From JAIESQ01 sp964495375 (lineage in GTDB: Bacteria > Planctomycetota > Planctomycetia > Pirellulales > JAEUIK01): 64,000 nt of DNA. Below, one piece after another: positions 8,628 to 17,198 of this stretch (its first letter is position 1; every line of letters begins with the position of its first letter). The stretch lies in NCBI GenBank assembly GCA_964495375.1, contig CAZBWM010000011.1, forward strand, positions 57,150 to 121,149, in the 5' to 3' direction. The notes beneath the pieces were generated by a model that saw only the letters and a program-made list of their open reading frames with translations, was not told the DNA's origin and did not search any database. Position numbers and translations under genes: made by a program.

Positions 8628-9410
8628 TCACCACTTCGGCGGGCGCTTTTCGCGGAAGGCCTTCAACCCCTCGGTCGCCGCTTCAGTTGTGCGGGCCGTG
8701 GCGCTGACCGCCGCGCCGGCCGAGAGCATCGTGGCGAGTTGTTCGCCGATCGTCTCGTTGAGCATCCGCTTGGTGAGCTGCAGCGATGAGGGAGCGCAGA
8801 GGGCGCATTCTTCAATGAGTTGCACTGCCCGGGGCCAAAGTTGATCGGCGCCGGCGCGCTCGTGAACGAGTCCTATCCGCTCGGCGCGATCGACGTCGAC
8901 GATTGCGCCGGTCATCAACAAGTAGGCTGCCTGACCGGCCCCGATGCGAAACACGACCAGCGGCGCAACGATCGCGGCCGTGATCCCGCGGCGCGGCTCG
9001 GGCAGGCCGAATCGCGCGTCGGGCGAGGCCAGCACGATGTCGCTGGCCGCCACCAGGCCCAGTCCGCCTGCGACCGCTGGGCCGTTGACCGCGGCCACGA
9101 TCGGCTTGGGAAACTGCAGCATCTTCTCCATCAGATCGCGATAGGCCAACACATCGTCCGACCAGCGGGCGTGGGCGTCTGGCTCCTGGCTCGTGGCCAG
9201 CATCTCGTCCAAGTCCATGCCGGCGCAGAAGGCCGCGCCCGCTCCCGTGAGGATCACGCCGCGGACGCGCCGCTCCTGATGCAAATCGTCGAGCGCCTGG
9301 GCGACCTCGGCCAACAGCGCGCGACTGAGGGCATTGCGCTTCTCGGGCCTATTGAGAATGATCGTGCCGGCAGCGCCGTGCACGTGAACTCGCACCAGGG
9401 GTTCAGACAT
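8628..9410 (-). CDS. Enoyl-CoA hydratase/isomerase family protein
   Basis: A 260-aa crotonase-fold enzyme of normal family length. It has the expected early RPEKRNALS, the oxyanion-hole segment FCAGMDLDEM and the second oxyanion-hole segment NGPAVAGGLGLVAASDI. Crotonases act on acyl-CoA thioesters by stabilising an enolate; the precise reaction (hydratase, isomerase or hydrolase) cannot be assigned from the motifs. Starts at the ATG at 9410. The reductase gene upstream on the same strand (stop at 9534) is separated from it by a nested palindrome, so co-transcription is possible but not certain. Confidence 0.9.
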   Translation of the reverse strand: MSEPLVRVHVHGAAGTIILNRPEKRNALSRALLAEVAQALDDLHQERRVRGVILTGAGAAFCAGMDLDEMLATSQEPDAHARWSDDVLAYRDLMEKMLQFPKPIVAAVNGPAVAGGLGLVAASDIVLASPDARFGLPEPRRGITAAIVAPLVVFRIGAGQAAYLLMTGAIVDVDRAERIGLVHERAGADQLWPRAVQLIEECALCAPSSLQLTKRMLNETIGEQLATMLSAGAAVSATARTTEAATEGLKAFREKRPPKW

Positions 9411-9436
9411 CGACGTCGCTCGCAGGGCGGTTAGGA

Positions 9437-9530
9437 ACGGCCGAAGAATGACTTTCTATTCTTTTGGTCTCCTCACCCAACCCTCTCCCGCGAGGGGAGA
9501 GGGCAAAGGGAGAAGTCATTCCTCGGCCGT
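9437..9530. repeat. Nested inverted repeat element, about 94 bp
   Basis: The outer arms 9437-9457 and 9511-9530 are inverted copies with one mismatch and one extra base (core GGCCGA and GAATGACTT). An inner 9-bp stem CCCTCTCCC / GGGAGAGGG lies at 9481-9503. The inner part resembles a CTCACCC...CCCTCTCCCGCGAGGGGAGAGGG repeat that is common between genes in many GC-rich bacteria. It fills the gap between two minus-strand genes. Confidence 0.75.
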
Positions 9531-9533
9531 TAC

Positions 9534-10460
9534 TCAGCCGTAGCTCTCGCGGTGAATCTGATCTTTGCGAATGCCCAGCGCCGCCAGCGAGGCCAGCGAC
9601 GACTCGAGGAACCGCGGCGCCGGCTCTTCGCCGCGCTCGCGGGCAGCGGCTCGATCGAACGAGGTCACGCCTGGCCCGCAGCAGAACACCTGCACGGCCG
9701 AGGGATCGGGAATGAACTCGCGCAAGATCGCTTCGTTCACCCGGCCGACGCGGTAGTTCGGGCCGAGCGAGGCGGCCGACGGATCGCGCGTCAGGCAGTG
9801 GATCACCTTCAGCTTGCGCGGGAACTTGCGCTCCAGCTCTTCGAGCTGCTTTTGAAAGATGATGTCGTCGAACGTCTTGTTGCTGTAGATCAGCGTGTGC
9901 CGCAGATTCATGTTCGTCTGCAGGGCGTGCTTGATGATGCTGAAGTTGGGCACGCTCCCCGAGCCCGCGCACAAATGGAACAAGTGGTCGGTCTTGCTCT
10001 CGATATCCTTGGGCAGCACGTAGGGGCCGGTGAAACCGGTGATCACCATCCGTTGGCCCGGGTGCACGCGCCGCACCAGCAGCGGCGAGAGCAGCGGTGG
10101 GTATTTCGTCTGGCCGGTGACGTAGTTTTCTTCTTTGACCGTGACGGCCAGGTACTTCTCGTGCGGCGCGCTGCACATCGAGTACGCGCGGGGGGGCTCT
10201 TTCTTTCCCTTCATGTCCTCGAGGTAGCGCGTGAAGCGATCGAGCGACTTGAACTGGTGCGGGTCGATCGTGAGAAAATGACCCGGCTCGTATTCCAAAT
10301 GATCGTTGCCGGTGAAGAACACGAGCGTGGTGGTATCGCTCGTCTCCTGCACGACTTCGGCGACCATGACTTCGAGTTCGCGAATGCGACGACGGCGCGT
10401 GACGGCCGTTTCGGCGACGGGCTGATCCAAGACTAGCTCTCCGGACGTGGCGGGCGACAT
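9534..10460 (-). CDS. Ferredoxin-NADP reductase-like flavoprotein
   Basis: A 308-aa two-domain oxidoreductase. The FAD-binding beta-barrel includes EPGHFLTIDPH and the flavin motif RAYSMCSAP. The NAD(P)-binding half includes HLCAGSGSVPNFSIIKHAL and ends with a VFCCGPGVTSFD segment. No 2Fe-2S domain is present, so an external ferredoxin or oxygenase component would be the partner. The reaction is electron transfer between NAD(P)H and such a partner. Start choice is uncertain: ATGs at 10460, 10478 and 10481 are in frame, and a G-rich stretch precedes the last two. Possibly linked to the enoyl-CoA hydratase-like gene downstream, for example in degradation of aromatic or acyl compounds; that link is inference. 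Confidence 0.8.
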   Translation of the reverse strand: MSPATSGELVLDQPVAETAVTRRRRIRELEVMVAEVVQETSDTTTLVFFTGNDHLEYEPGHFLTIDPHQFKSLDRFTRYLEDMKGKKEPPRAYSMCSAPHEKYLAVTVKEENYVTGQTKYPPLLSPLLVRRVHPGQRMVITGFTGPYVLPKDIESKTDHLFHLCAGSGSVPNFSIIKHALQTNMNLRHTLIYSNKTFDDIIFQKQLEELERKFPRKLKVIHCLTRDPSAASLGPNYRVGRVNEAILREFIPDPSAVQVFCCGPGVTSFDRAAARERGEEPAPRFLESSLASLAALGIRKDQIHRESYG

Positions 10461-10657
10461 GCCCTGGCGGCACGCCATCATGCCGCGAGCCCCCGGCGAT
10501 TGCAACCGGCAGCGGAAAAGTCTCACGCCCTGGCAGCAGCGGCGTAATTCAATCCTCTGCAAGGGTCCGAAACTCAGGGGCTCTGGCCAACTCGTTCTCG
10601 CGCATCAACTTGTCCGCTTAGCGGCTTGGCGTGAGAGAACTCTCGATTTTTCAGTAA

Positions 10658-12391
10658 CTAGGGGCGCCAGCCTTCGGCGACGCCGAGGTCCACCTCTTCG
10701 ACCTGAACCGGCTGTTTGTTGTCCAGCAGGATGGCCCGACGGCGGCCTTCGTGCTGTTGCAAAAAGTAGCCGACTTCGTAGGCCAGGTTGTTCCAGCGCT
10801 CGCCGTAAGTCAGGGAGGGGTCCGCAGCGCGACCGGCCAGCGCGACCGGCGGCTCCGGGAACAGCCAGCGCGGCAGATTACCCACCATCCAAACACGCCC
10901 ACCGGAGCGGAGCGTGGCGGCGATGCGCTCACGGATTGGTTCTAGAGTATCAGGCAGGGCAAGCTGTTCCTGTACCAGGTCATAGCGATGCAAGTTGATG
11001 ATCTTCATCGGCGGAATCGTCATCCAGGGAGCCTCCCCGTGGTAGTAGCGATGGAAAGTGACCCCGTTGTACCAGGGTTGCACGAGAACGAGGTCGTCTG
11101 GCCCGGCTTCGGCGGTCACGAGCGCGGCGGCCAAGTCAACGTTCGTGTAACGCTCGCGCAAGTACCGTTGATTCAGGGCTCCCGTCAGAAACACGCCGAG
11201 TAGTAGCAGACCGCTCCGCGCTGCGGCCATGTTGCGCCAACCACCGAGGATCTGATCGGCCGCGAGGGCGGGTAAGAGCAGTAGCGGTAGAAAGTGCCAC
11301 GGCTGCGTCACAAAGGTTGTCCGCGCAATCAAGCCAAAATAGAGCGCCCAGCCCAGGCCGAGCGCCGCGCCAGCAAAGAGCGCGACCTCGCGGCGCCTCC
11401 CCGTGGCGAGCCGGCGTCCCCAACTGCACGTCCAAATCGTGACGGCCAGGAGTGTCCACGGCAGCCAGTACCACAGCGCGGTGAATAATGGCCCCGGATA
11501 GCACATGAAATTGCGCAGTCGCCGCCAGTCCTCGGAGATCGACGGATCAGGCGCAATCGTTATCGGCGCCCACTGGCCGGCGGCCCGAATCGACGGAAGG
11601 TAAGGCAGCAAACTGAGCGCCGCGACCGCGCCGATCAACGCTAGGGGAATCAATAGGCGAAAGCGACGCTCGACCAGTGCGACCAAGGCCGCGGCAGCGA
11701 TGAATCCGCCCAACAGCAAGGCGTTGGTATAGAGGGTTTGTACCGCGGCGATGGCGACGACACCCGCAAGTACCCAGAGAGGCCAACGCCGCAAGTGAGG
11801 AACCGCAGCGGGCGAATCTGCCGGCGGCGCGGCAGAGCCGGTGGGGGGCACACCAAGCACCAGGTGGGCCAATGTCGCCCAGCACAGGGTTATCCAGAGA
11901 AACCCCAACCCATGCGGTCGTATGCTATCGCCGAAACGAACTGCGATCGGACTGAGCCCCCAGAGCAACAGCGCCATCGTGGGAGGTCCACCATGCACGC
12001 GGCGGGCAACCCACCAGAAGACCGCCAGGATCAGCGTGCCAACGCAGAAGCCGTAGAGCCGCAAGCCGGCGTCACTCCCACCATCGGGCAAACGGCACCA
12101 GACACGCAGGACGGCGGTGGAAAGGAGCGGAAAACTATCCCAGCGCAGATTGTCAACGATCTCGCGCCAAGCCGACAGTTGAGCCAACTCGGCGGTATGA
12201 GCTTCGTCGCGCCAAAGCCCGCCAGCCCAGCGCATGTTGACCCAATGCCGGTAGACGACAATCGCTGTCGTCACCGCGGCGAACAGCCATTCGCCGGCCA
12301 CTGCCAGCCGTTTCCAGTCGAGCGAGCGAACGATGCTTGGTCTCGCTGGCGATCGAGTCGTGGCCGTGGTAATCACCGAGTTGGGAATCAT
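10658..12391 (-). CDS. GT39-like polytopic membrane glycosyltransferase
   Basis: A 577-aa protein with many hydrophobic helices, resembling the ArnT/PMT (GT39, GT-C fold) group. The first periplasmic loop carries GLWRDEAHT, with the Asp-Glu pair typical of the catalytic site. The soluble C-terminal tail includes LRSGGRVWMVGNLPRWLFPEP. GT-C enzymes move a sugar from a polyprenyl-phosphate donor to an acceptor on the outer face of the membrane. An in-frame TTG at 12439 would add 16 residues; the ATG at 12391 is preferred. It lies downstream of a second GT39-like gene and a DPM1-like gene on the same strand, which could make the donor. Confidence 0.8.
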   Translation of the reverse strand: MIPNSVITTATTRSPARPSIVRSLDWKRLAVAGEWLFAAVTTAIVVYRHWVNMRWAGGLWRDEAHTAELAQLSAWREIVDNLRWDSFPLLSTAVLRVWCRLPDGGSDAGLRLYGFCVGTLILAVFWWVARRVHGGPPTMALLLWGLSPIAVRFGDSIRPHGLGFLWITLCWATLAHLVLGVPPTGSAAPPADSPAAVPHLRRWPLWVLAGVVAIAAVQTLYTNALLLGGFIAAAALVALVERRFRLLIPLALIGAVAALSLLPYLPSIRAAGQWAPITIAPDPSISEDWRRLRNFMCYPGPLFTALWYWLPWTLLAVTIWTCSWGRRLATGRRREVALFAGAALGLGWALYFGLIARTTFVTQPWHFLPLLLLPALAADQILGGWRNMAAARSGLLLLGVFLTGALNQRYLRERYTNVDLAAALVTAEAGPDDLVLVQPWYNGVTFHRYYHGEAPWMTIPPMKIINLHRYDLVQEQLALPDTLEPIRERIAATLRSGGRVWMVGNLPRWLFPEPPVALAGRAADPSLTYGERWNNLAYEVGYFLQQHEGRRRAILLDNKQPVQVEEVDLGVAEGWRP

Positions 12392-12617
12392 GGTTAGTGC
12401 GTCGCGAAGGGTTCTCGTTGGAGCAGCGCGCTTGTTCAATCACACAGCTTGCCGCCCACCAGTTGACTTGTTCCACCGCGGGCACTTCTGACCCCCATGT
12501 TCAAGCAGGCTTAACTGCCCGGGTCGTTTCACCAGCACGTTCCGCAGGCAGGGGTCATCGAGCTTGCGCGAACTCTCGCCAGTGCTTCGCCCTTCGAAAG
12601 CTCTGGACTGGGGGGGT

Positions 12618-14318
12618 CTATAACTCGATCGATCGCCCGCCGCGTTCGGGTGGAGTTGCCGCGTAGATCAGCAACTTCGGTTGGTCTTGTCCCAGCGCGC
12701 GGAAGCGATGAAACATCGGGTCAGGGATGTTGCCAAAGCGCTCCGCCTCGATCCACACCGGAAGCTGACTCCAGGTGCCCCGCCGGAGCTCTCCACGCAC
12801 CGTCTCGCGGGACCGTAAGCTCGCAGTCCGTAGGATAATGAACCGCGGCGGCGGGGCACTGGCATCGGCTGAGCGAAAGCCTGCCAACCCCCCCCGGATT
12901 TCCGCATCCAGATAAAACATGAGCGGGATATCTTCGACATCGGCGAGAATTGCGTCGCCGGACTTCAGTCTTGGCTTGAGTTCGGCCACGACCTCCAGGG
13001 TCGGATCAGGGCCGATGTTTCGCAGATCGACATCCAGCGCACGCAGTTCAGGACGCCAAAACCCTGGGCTATTGCGCACGCTAGACTGCACGGCCGACAG
13101 TGCGAGGTTCCCGGGCAAGGCGGCCAGTTGCGTAAAGATCAACAGCCCCGCCAGCGGCAGCGCAAACGCCACGCGCACATCATGTGCCGCCTGCTGCTGT
13201 GTTACCACGTCGATGACCCGGGCCACGATATATGACAACAATAAACACGATAGCGGCGTGAGGCCCACCACATAGCGATAAAACGGATAGGGCGACACGA
13301 GCGGCACCCAAATCAAGATCGCCACGATGATGATCGAGGCCAGGACGATCGCGTGTGCGACTCCGGCTACCTCGCGCCCAGCCCGGTATCGCTGCCAGGC
13401 AAACCACAGACAAACCGGGACCACAAACAGCGGAAGCTGATACTGGTTGAAGCTCATCAGGAGAATCCACACAGTTTGCGCCGGATCGGACAGCCGAGGC
13501 TTGAGTCGAGCAAAGAGCTCGTAGTACCAGATCCAGGGCCCCAGCAGTATCAAGAGCGATGCCATCGCGCTCGCGACTTCGACTCGCCGCCCGCGCAGCG
13601 ACCAGGCCGCGTCGGCGATCAACACCAGCATGACCGGCCAGAACGTGCCAAAATCGAACTGAAAAAAGCACCAGGCCACGAAGACAAAGACCACTCCGCC
13701 TCCGCGAGCGCCACGTCGCCATCGCAGGTAAGTCACGTAGGTCAGCAACAGCAGCAGGCTCGCCGGGGCATAATACCGGCACTGCCGCATATGGAGCACC
13801 CAAAAGACATTCCCCAGCAACAACAACGGCGCGGTCACGCTGATCACCGGGTCGCCAAAGCGCCTGCGAACGAAGAGCAACAGAACCACCGTGCTGGCGA
13901 TTCCACAGAGGGCGAACGGTAGCCGCGCGGCCCAGGTGCTTTTGCCCAACAGCGCCAGCGACGTTCCCGCGAGCACGAATTGCCCCCAGGGTTGCCCCGT
14001 CCAGGTAGTGTCGGCGCGAAAGTCGCCTCGCGAGACGAAGTACTCGATGGCCTCGGCGGCAGAGTGTGTGGCAATCGAATCGTCGTCGCCCTCGATATAC
14101 CAATCCATCGTAATCAAATTGCGCCCGTCATAGCCCAACGGCTTGCCGTGTATCAGCATGCGTTCGGCAAGCACCGCCGTGGCAGCTTCATCTTGCCAGA
14201 GATAACGTGCGCCGAGGTTCCACAGCATGAGCGCCGTGGCCGGCGTCACAACGAGCAGCAGAACTACGGCGTGCCGCAGCCAGTATTGGGATCGTCGCGA
14301 ATCACGCCCAATATTCAT
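12618..14318 (-). CDS. GT39-like polytopic membrane glycosyltransferase
   Basis: A 566-aa polytopic membrane protein of the same broad GT-C type as the gene downstream. The first loop holds ARYLWQDEAATAVLAERML, with the expected Asp-Glu pair. About ten hydrophobic helices follow, then a soluble C-terminal domain. The two glycosyltransferases share the layout but differ clearly in sequence, so they probably have different acceptors. A 226-base gap separates them. The order GT2, methyltransferase, GT39, GT39 on one strand suggests a module for decorating a cell-surface protein or glycan. Confidence 0.8.
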   Translation of the reverse strand: MNIGRDSRRSQYWLRHAVVLLLVVTPATALMLWNLGARYLWQDEAATAVLAERMLIHGKPLGYDGRNLITMDWYIEGDDDSIATHSAAEAIEYFVSRGDFRADTTWTGQPWGQFVLAGTSLALLGKSTWAARLPFALCGIASTVVLLLFVRRRFGDPVISVTAPLLLLGNVFWVLHMRQCRYYAPASLLLLLTYVTYLRWRRGARGGGVVFVFVAWCFFQFDFGTFWPVMLVLIADAAWSLRGRRVEVASAMASLLILLGPWIWYYELFARLKPRLSDPAQTVWILLMSFNQYQLPLFVVPVCLWFAWQRYRAGREVAGVAHAIVLASIIIVAILIWVPLVSPYPFYRYVVGLTPLSCLLLSYIVARVIDVVTQQQAAHDVRVAFALPLAGLLIFTQLAALPGNLALSAVQSSVRNSPGFWRPELRALDVDLRNIGPDPTLEVVAELKPRLKSGDAILADVEDIPLMFYLDAEIRGGLAGFRSADASAPPPRFIILRTASLRSRETVRGELRRGTWSQLPVWIEAERFGNIPDPMFHRFRALGQDQPKLLIYAATPPERGGRSIEL

Positions 14319-14388
14319 AATTGCGCCGCGGTGGCCTGAGCGGTTCGGAAGTGGCTAGGCAAATTCAGTACGCGACACTCAAACTGAG

Positions 14389-15054
14389 CTATCCGCGGCC
14401 GCACCGCCGCGCGACAACCGCGATGGCCGGAGTGGCGCGCCGCCACCGCTGGGTCGTGGCGTGGACGTACGGCCCGCCGGGCAGGAGATACCGAAACAGC
14501 CCCCACCAGTCGACGACGTCGAACCGCTCGGCGGCCCAGTCGAGCCAGAACGCGCGCGAGCGCTTGTGCACGTGCGTGGGATCGCCATCCAACAACCGCA
14601 CGAGCGGACCGGTTGGGCCATCGTAGACCGGCACGACAAAAATCCACGCACCGCCGGTCGTGAGATGTTCGTCGACCGTGCGCGCGACGCCCGCCAGGTC
14701 GGGGATGTGCTCAATCACGTCGAAGGCCATGATCGCGTCAAAACGTCGCTCGAACGGGATCTCGCTGCCGCTGGCCACTTGCAGCGTCGCGCCGGGCACC
14801 TGGCGCCGCGCTTCGTCGAGCGCGTACTGACTGACGTCCAGGCCAAATCGCTGCCAGGCGGGGTTGAGCGTCGCTAGAAAGCGCCCGAACGCGCAGCCCA
14901 ATTCGAGCACGGCCGGCTGCGGTCGCCCGGCCACGGCCGCTTCAACCAGTCCGCGATAGAAGTTCAGCTTGCGCGGCGGGTTCTGCCGCGCGTAGTTGCG
15001 GTAGTTGCGCTCGAAGTATTCGCGTTCGAAGCTGGGGGCCGTGGCCGACATCAT
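14389..15054 (-). CDS. Class I SAM-dependent methyltransferase
   Basis: A 221-aa cytosolic methyltransferase. The SAM-binding motif I VLELGCAFGRFL is followed by FGLDVSQYALDEAR, and motif IV is IMAFDVIEHIPD. The target is not apparent. Its ATG overlaps the stop codon of the glycosyltransferase upstream (ATGA at 15051-15054), so the two are translationally coupled. A sugar or lipid carrier is a reasonable substrate guess. Confidence 0.85.
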   Translation of the reverse strand: MMSATAPSFEREYFERNYRNYARQNPPRKLNFYRGLVEAAVAGRPQPAVLELGCAFGRFLATLNPAWQRFGLDVSQYALDEARRQVPGATLQVASGSEIPFERRFDAIMAFDVIEHIPDLAGVARTVDEHLTTGGAWIFVVPVYDGPTGPLVRLLDGDPTHVHKRSRAFWLDWAAERFDVVDWWGLFRYLLPGGPYVHATTQRWRRATPAIAVVARRCGRG

Positions 15055-15836
15055 CGGCGGAACTTACCTTGCACGAGCACCACGAGCGTCTGCCGCACCG
15101 TGCGCCAGATGCGCATCTTGGTGGCCCCTTCCTTGAAATCGTACCGCAAAATGAACGGCACTTCGCCGAACACCAATTGCATGGGGCGCAGCTTGAGCAG
15201 GATATCGACCATGCACTGAAAGCCGTCCTGATTGAGAAACTCGCTGCCGTAATGCGCGATAGCCTGCTGCAGGGCGTCGGCTCGATACGCCCGATAACCG
15301 CAGGTGTAGTCCTTCACGCCGGAGATCGGGTAGAGCACGCGGAACATCAGCGACGCTCCGGAGCTCAGCATCCGCCGGAACAGCGGGACGCCGATCGTGC
15401 GACTCCCCGGTTGGTAGCGCGAGGCGATCACCACATCGTGCCCCTCACGAATCTGCCGCACCATGCGCAGGATGAGGCCCGGCGTGTGCGTGTCGTCGGC
15501 ATCCATGGTGATGATCACGTCGTGGGCGTCGGCCAATTCGGCGGCGGCCAACAAGCCATCGCGGATCGTGGCGCCCAACCCCTGGTTCTGCGCGTGCCGG
15601 CGCAAGTCGATCGGCATGCTGGCGGCGCATTGGGTGACGATCTCGGCCGTGCCGTCGGTACTGCCGTCGTCGACGATCAGCACTTGGTAGTCGAGCCCAG
15701 CCTCGTCGAGCGCCTCGTCGATGTTCGCGAGCAAGCGGCCAATGCGGGCCGCCTCGTTGAACGCGGGCAACACCACGAAGACTTTGCGTTGTCTACGTGG
15801 AAGGCGAATCGGTAGGGTGTCGGCGGCGCCAGTCAT
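15051..15836 (-). CDS. GT2 family polyprenyl-phosphate sugar transferase (DPM1-like)
   Basis: A 261-aa glycosyltransferase with the GT-A fold. VFVVLPAFNEAARIGRLL opens the domain, the nucleotide-sugar site is LIVDDGSTDGTAEI, and the metal site is ITMDADDTHTPG. The GVKDYTCGYRAYR segment is characteristic of dolichyl- or polyprenyl-phosphate mannose synthases. No membrane helices are visible at the C-terminus. It should make polyprenyl-phosphate-linked sugar, the donor class used by the two GT39-like enzymes downstream. The ATG at 15836 is preferred over an upstream start at 15920, which would abut the tsaB stop and add 28 residues unlike the family. Confidence 0.85.
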   Translation of the reverse strand: MTGAADTLPIRLPRRQRKVFVVLPAFNEAARIGRLLANIDEALDEAGLDYQVLIVDDGSTDGTAEIVTQCAASMPIDLRRHAQNQGLGATIRDGLLAAAELADAHDVIITMDADDTHTPGLILRMVRQIREGHDVVIASRYQPGSRTIGVPLFRRMLSSGASLMFRVLYPISGVKDYTCGYRAYRADALQQAIAHYGSEFLNQDGFQCMVDILLKLRPMQLVFGEVPFILRYDFKEGATKMRIWRTVRQTLVVLVQGKFRR

Positions 15837-15919
15837 CGTCGCCCCAAGATAGCTGCGCGCGACAAGCAGGGCCAGCCGCCAACGAATTCCATTGATTCTG
15901 GCAGGACACCGCGAAAGCA

Positions 15920-16597
15920 CTAAGTCCGGCGTTCTTCAGCGGCGCTCAGGCGATAGTAGTTGGGCGCCAATTCCCAGAGATCGTCGCGCTCCCCGGCCGC
16001 GTGCCGGGCCAACGCCAGGCAACCGACGGTGTGCGCTTGCGGCAGCCGCAGCGGTAGCTCCACGAGCTGTACCCCCCCCGGAAGCAGTGGCTCGAACCGC
16101 GCGGGGAGCGGCCCCGAGATCCAGTCTCCCGCTTTCAGCTCCGCGCGCCAGTCGGCGCTGCGCACTAGCGCCGTCGGTCGCAGGGGGACCAACTCGCCGC
16201 TGTCCGAATTGCTGAGATAGCGCGCCGCGAAGAGGTCGTCGCGTCCCGCGTCGAGTACTGCCCACAACGGGCGCGCATCGCCTGGCGCTTGTCGAGCGAT
16301 GACATCGAGCGTGTCGACGGCGAGGCAATCTGCGCCCAGCGCGTAGGCGAGCGTTTTGGCCGTCATCACGCCGATCCGCAAGCCCGTGAACGAACCGGGC
16401 CCAGCCGCGACCGCGACCACTTGCACGTCGGCGGGGCGCCACTGCACATCGGCCAGCAGCTCGCGAATGGCCGGCGCCAATGTGGCGGCGCTACCGCGCG
16501 CGGGATCGAGCGTGCGCTCGGCGAGGAGACGCGTGCCATCGAGCGCGGCCACGCTCCCCGCGCGGCCCGAGGTTTCGAGCGCCAGCAACCGCGTCAC
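15920..16597 (-). CDS. tsaB: tRNA threonylcarbamoyladenosine biosynthesis protein TsaB
   Basis: A 225-aa protein of the ASKHA fold. It begins RLLALETSGRAGSVAAL and contains the family hallmark GPGSFTGLRIG. TsaB works with TsaD and TsaE in the universal N6-threonylcarbamoyladenosine (t6A) modification of ANN-decoding tRNAs, acting as a scaffold for TsaD. The C-terminal half is divergent, as usual. Partners are not in this window. It lies 13 bases downstream of the bifunctional-nuclease-family gene on the same strand. Confidence 0.93.
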   Translation of the reverse strand: MTRLLALETSGRAGSVAALDGTRLLAERTLDPARGSAATLAPAIRELLADVQWRPADVQVVAVAAGPGSFTGLRIGVMTAKTLAYALGADCLAVDTLDVIARQAPGDARPLWAVLDAGRDDLFAARYLSNSDSGELVPLRPTALVRSADWRAELKAGDWISGPLPARFEPLLPGGVQLVELPLRLPQAHTVGCLALARHAAGERDDLWELAPNYYRLSAAEERRT

Positions 16598-16610
16598 GGC
16601 GATCCTTTGG

Positions 16611-17033
16611 TTAGCTCGGCGGCGCTTCGTTGTCGCCCAACACGTCGTCGAGCACTTCCTCGGCCACGTAGATCGGCAGCGGTGGATCGCAAGTGACCGC
16701 CACGGCGATGGCGTCGCTGGGGCGGGCGTCGACCTCGATCAGCTCCCCTTCGTGTCGCAGCCGCAGCCGCGCGAAGTACGTGTGATCGCGCAGCTCGCTG
16801 ATCACCACGTCCTGAAACTCGGCGCCCAAGTGATCGGCCAGGCTCACCAGCAAGTCGTGAGTCAACGGGCGCTGCGAGGTATAGCCCTTCACGCGGCGAT
16901 CGATGCTCGTCGCTTCGAAGATGCCGATCAAAATCGGAAACGTTCGCGGCCCGTCCACCTCTTTGAGATAAATCACTTGCTGGTCGTTGATCTCGCTAAT
17001 GATGATTCGAGACAACTGCATCGGGACGGGCAT
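16611..17033 (-). CDS. Bifunctional nuclease family protein (DUF151)
   Basis: A 140-aa protein of the BFN/DUF151 family. Motifs include LKEVDGPRTFPILIGIFEA, RPLTHDLL and the DARPSDAIAVAV core typical of the family. Members have been linked to RNase and DNase activity, but activity has not been shown for most. The start at 17033 is supported by GGAAGG about 8 bases upstream; a longer frame to 17135 has no such site. Grouped with tsaB immediately downstream. Confidence 0.9.
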   Translation of the reverse strand: MPVPMQLSRIIISEINDQQVIYLKEVDGPRTFPILIGIFEATSIDRRVKGYTSQRPLTHDLLVSLADHLGAEFQDVVISELRDHTYFARLRLRHEGELIEVDARPSDAIAVAVTCDPPLPIYVAEEVLDDVLGDNEAPPS

Positions 17034-17198
17034 ACGAGTACCTTCCAAAGGGCGGTGCCGTGCGGCGGCTCGCGCGGGCGCGTGGCGAACGCCGACGGCC
17101 CCGTGACTTCGATTATAGAACCCCGCGCGATGCATCGCCTAGGATGGCGCGCGAAATCGCGCGATTCGATTTTGACGGTAACCAGCGGGCCGGCACGG

